NCBI GenBank assembly: GCA_047638515.1
Contig: JBLIME010000124.1
Coordinates: forward strand, 1-8,248
Reading direction: 5' to 3'
Source: CANLBN01 sp047638515
GTDB lineage: Bacteria > Pseudomonadota > Gammaproteobacteria > Pseudomonadales > Cellvibrionaceae
DNA: 8,248 nucleotides
The notes under the pieces were generated by a model. That model saw only the letters and a program-made list of their open reading frames with translations. It made no database searches and was not told the origin of the DNA. Every line of letters begins with the position of its first letter. The first letter of the stretch is position 1. Positions 5,791-8,248 of this stretch are shown here, piece by piece. The translations under genes and the position numbers were made by a program.

Positions 5791-7440
5791 ATGTCTACAT
5801 TAAATATTGTAATGGCCCAAATAAACCCGGTAGTGGGTGATATCGCCGGCAACACTCAAAAAGTTATCGATAGTGTCAAAACATCAGAACAAATCCATAG
5901 TGCAGACGTGGTGGTTTTTCCAGAGCTCACTCTCTGTGGTTATCCTCCTGAAGATCTGCTGCTACGTCGCAGTATGCAAGAGCGTATTGCCTCGGCCTTA
6001 GCGCTACTTCAGCAAGCACAGTTAAGTGCAACGGTTATCATAGGCTACCCCCGAGTTATTGAAGGCAGCCAGTACAATATGGCGGGAGTTTTGCAAAAGG
6101 GGCAGTGGATTGCAGAATACGCAAAGCAAGAGCTGCCAAACTATCAAGTTTTTGATGAAAAACGCTACTTTACCCCAGGACAAGAGGCTTGTGTGTTTGA
6201 CCTCCACGGTATACCCGCCGCGTTAACTATTTGTGAAGACATTTGGCATCAAGCGCCAATGTTACAAGCCAGTGCCGCGGGCGCAAAGTTAATGATTAAC
6301 ATCAATGCGTCGCCCTTCCATCAGCATAAATTACAAGAGCGTATCGATCTATTAAGCCTGCGCGCAAAAGAGGGTAACATGCCTATCCTTTACGTAAACC
6401 AAGTAGGCGGACAAGATGAACTTGTCTTTGATGGCGCTTCTTTTGCGGTTCAAAGCAATGGCGAGCACTGCTTACAAGCCCCATTTTATGACGAGGAGCT
6501 CTTTTTAGTAGAGTTAGCTATTGACGCTGATGAGATATCGTTCGTACCACAAGCTTTGCCGCAACATCCCGGCACCCCTAAGATTGTCTATGATGCGCTA
6601 GTGCTTGGTGTGCGCGACTACGTGCGCAAAAATGGTTTTAAGCAGGCGGTATTGGGTCTGTCTGGTGGCATCGATTCGGCGCTAACGCTGGCGATTGCCG
6701 TTGACGCCCTAGGTGCAGATGCAGTGTCGGCGGTAATGATGCCGTTTAAGTACACGTCGGAGTTAAGCCAAACTTATGCAGCCGATCAAGCTCAACGCCA
6801 AGGTGTAGATTATCGCGAAATAAGTATAGAGCCAATGTACAATGCTTTTATCTCGGGGCTAGCCGCCTCTTTTGAGGGCAGAGCTGAAGATCTTGCAGAG
6901 CAAAATCTTCAGGCGCGTTGCCGTGGCGTGCTGCTCATGGCGCTTTCAAATAAACTCGGTTCGATTGTCCTTACGACGGGCAACAAAAGTGAGATGGCAG
7001 TCGGTTATTCAACGCTATATGGCGACATGGCAGGTGGCTTTGATGTGCTTAAAGATGTACCTAAAACGCTGGTATTTGAGCTTGCGCGCTTTCGAAATAC
7101 CTTGTTAAAAAGCGACGGCTCAGCGGACGCTGTGATCCCAACATCCGTTATCGAGCGACCCCCATCAGCTGAGTTAGCACCGGATCAAAAAGATGAAGAT
7201 AATTTGCCGCCGTACTTTATTTTAGATCAAATACTGGAGCTTTATATTGCTCAGGATGTTAGTGCAGATGCCATTATTTCCGAGGGATTTGACTCAGATG
7301 TGGTGCATAAAGTGATCCGTTTAGTTGATATCAACGAGTATAAGCGGCGCCAAGCACCGATTGGTGTCAGAATCTCTCAGCGTGGTTTTGGACGTGATAG
7401 ACGCTATCCCATTACTAATGGCTGGATGCCGGGTGCATAA
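5791..7440 (+). CDS. nadE: Glutamine-dependent NAD+ synthetase
   Basis: This two-domain cytoplasmic enzyme catalyses the last step of NAD+ synthesis: ATP-dependent amidation of nicotinic acid adenine dinucleotide, using ammonia released from glutamine. It has 549 residues from the ATG at 5791. The N-terminal nitrilase-type glutaminase domain (about 3-250) carries the catalytic triad Glu45 (FPELTLCGYPPEDLL), Lys112 (AKQELPNY) and Cys148 (TICEDIW). The C-terminal synthetase domain (about 265-545) has the ATP-pyrophosphatase P-loop SGGIDS (291-296), then TTGNKSE and STLYGDMAGGF, and the family ending RVPI/RRYPI-like, with ITNGW. The start is uncertain: an in-frame GTG at 5746 adds 15 residues that look unlike the family, whose members normally begin a few residues before the first strand (here NIVMAQINPVVGDIAGN). 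Neither start has a clear ribosome site. It is divergent from pilS and convergent with bamD, with no functional link to pili apparent. Confidence 0.96.
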   Translation: MSTLNIVMAQINPVVGDIAGNTQKVIDSVKTSEQIHSADVVVFPELTLCGYPPEDLLLRRSMQERIASALALLQQAQLSATVIIGYPRVIEGSQYNMAGVLQKGQWIAEYAKQELPNYQVFDEKRYFTPGQEACVFDLHGIPAALTICEDIWHQAPMLQASAAGAKLMININASPFHQHKLQERIDLLSLRAKEGNMPILYVNQVGGQDELVFDGASFAVQSNGEHCLQAPFYDEELFLVELAIDADEISFVPQALPQHPGTPKIVYDALVLGVRDYVRKNGFKQAVLGLSGGIDSALTLAIAVDALGADAVSAVMMPFKYTSELSQTYAADQAQRQGVDYREISIEPMYNAFISGLAASFEGRAEDLAEQNLQARCRGVLLMALSNKLGSIVLTTGNKSEMAVGYSTLYGDMAGGFDVLKDVPKTLVFELARFRNTLLKSDGSADAVIPTSVIERPPSAELAPDQKDEDNLPPYFILDQILELYIAQDVSADAIISEGFDSDVVHKVIRLVDINEYKRRQAPIGVRISQRGFGRDRRYPITNGWMPGA

Positions 7441-7506
7441 ATATCGCCCTCGCACAGACGTCGTGGGGGTAGCGTAAGAACTTGATCAAGCCCGTCCACA
7501 TGGTCG

Positions 7507-8248
7507 CTAAAAACGGCCATATACCTTGCGCGTATCAAACCCCGGTGGTTTTGAATAGTCGATCAAGCCAAATGTCGCTAAACCTATTATTGAAGTCACA
7601 TCTTTCACATAGTATTGATAGTTGAAGCTACCATCTGCTGGGTTTAAGGCGGGGTAATTGGAGTAGTTTAGTCGCAACACATCCAGGCTGTTTTGTTCAA
7701 GTTCTTGCATGCCTAGCGCGTGATAGCTTTGCACCATAATGGCGAGCGCGTCGGGCATAGACGGAGTTTGCTGGTAATTCTCGACAACAAAGCGTCCACG
7801 ATTTGCCGCGGATAAAAAAGCTTGCCGGCCTAAATAATAGTTGGCGATGTGAATCTCGCTGCGGGCCAGCAAATTTCGTAGAAACTCTAAGCGCTTAATA
7901 GAATCTGCGGTGTACTGGCTTTCGGGAAATCGCGTTACTAATTGAGAAAAGTTAGCAAATGCAATTTGGGCGGACTTGGTGTCTTTTTTAGACAAGTCGG
8001 CACCAAGAAAACTTTGGAAGAGCGAACCAGGCTTCGGGTATGAATTAAGTCCCAGCATGTAATAGGCATAGTCAACATCGGTGTGATTTGGATGTAGTCG
8101 AATAAAGCGTTTTGCAGAAGAATCTGCTAAGGCGTTGTCATCAGTTTTAAAATAAGCAAAAACTAAAGATAGCTGGCTAGACTGAGCATATTTGCCAAAC
8201 GGAAAGTCGGACTCGAGTTTTTGAAGCGCCTCGATAGCACCGAAGTAG
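7507..8248 (-). CDS. bamD: Outer membrane protein assembly factor BamD (N-terminus outside window)
   Basis: BamD (also called ComL) is an essential lipoprotein on the periplasmic face of the outer membrane; it binds BamA and helps insert beta-barrel proteins. The frame is open to the window edge at 8248, so the signal peptide, lipobox Cys and first residues are missing; 246 residues are visible. An ATG at 8058 is internal. The protein is built from TPR-like helical repeats, with family landmarks in order: FPFGKYAQ (E. coli YPFGPYSQ), KRFIRLHPNHTDVDYAYYM, FLGADLSKKD (E. coli FFGVDRSDRD), FANFSQLVTRFPESQYT, IANYYLGRQAFLSAANR and ENYQQTP. It has about 45 residues after the last repeat that E. 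coli BamD lacks; longer C-termini also occur in Pseudomonas relatives. In Pseudomonas comL is close to pilS, so its presence here fits, although nadE lies between them in this window. Confidence 0.95.
   Translation of the reverse strand, partial: YFGAIEALQKLESDFPFGKYAQSSQLSLVFAYFKTDDNALADSSAKRFIRLHPNHTDVDYAYYMLGLNSYPKPGSLFQSFLGADLSKKDTKSAQIAFANFSQLVTRFPESQYTADSIKRLEFLRNLLARSEIHIANYYLGRQAFLSAANRGRFVVENYQQTPSMPDALAIMVQSYHALGMQELEQNSLDVLRLNYSNYPALNPADGSFNYQYYVKDVTSIIGLATFGLIDYSKPPGFDTRKVYGRF

Noticed and set aside
7447..7469. Possible hairpin between the convergent nadE and bamD genes
   Set aside because: The stem of about seven pairs depends on G-T wobbles, and neither side has a T-tract, so it does not meet the pattern of an intrinsic terminator.
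7481..7490. Perfect palindrome CTTGATCAAG
   Set aside because: It is a 10-bp palindrome without a loop in a short convergent spacer, with no second copy seen; it is most likely chance.

Overview
The window is a chromosomal type IV pilus (T4P) locus from a gammaproteobacterium of Pseudomonas-like or marine Cellvibrio-like affinity. This rests on the gene content pilY1-pilY2-pilE, fimT, pilR-pilS and bamD, which is the set clustered in Pseudomonas aeruginosa, and on the protein motifs. Base composition looks moderate to AT-leaning by eye; it was not computed. No mobile element, CRISPR array, tRNA or rRNA was seen. I found no evidence for a wholly new system. The noteworthy points are odd details within a known one.

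Layout, left to right. Bases 1-1501 (+) are the 3' end of a minor-pilin operon: the C-terminal part of the pilus tip adhesin PilY1 (cut by the window edge), a small secreted PilY2-like protein and the minor pilin PilE, with gaps of 13 and 21 bp. Six bases after the pilE stop lies the stop of a converging gene on the minus strand, a GspH/FimT-family minor pilin (1508-2158). Further right on the minus strand, after about 190 bp of AT-rich spacer, come pilR (2363-3793) and pilS (3793-5385). They overlap by one base (TAATG) and encode the two-component system that controls pilin transcription with sigma-54. A spacer of about 400 bp without a recognisable gene follows. Then comes nadE on the plus strand (5791-7440), a glutamine-dependent NAD+ synthetase. 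The window ends inside bamD on the minus strand (7507 to beyond 8248), a lipoprotein of the outer-membrane protein assembly machine.

How the genes fit together. PilS senses a membrane signal, in Pseudomonas the level of PilA in the inner membrane, and phosphorylates PilR, which drives sigma-54 promoters of pilus genes. PilE and FimT are processed like other type IV pilins, while PilY1 sits at the pilus tip and PilY2 is a small exported accessory. The FimT-type protein carries a C-terminal GRxR motif of the kind linked to DNA binding in natural transformation. nadE and bamD are housekeeping genes unrelated to pili.

Points worth a second look: an asparagine in place of the near-invariant Glu+5 in the FimT-like pilin, its long leader, its GRxR motif, a ten-adenine run in pilR between the ATPase and DNA-binding domains, the inverted arrangement of the minor-pilin operon relative to pilSR-fimT, and the insertion of nadE between pilS and bamD.
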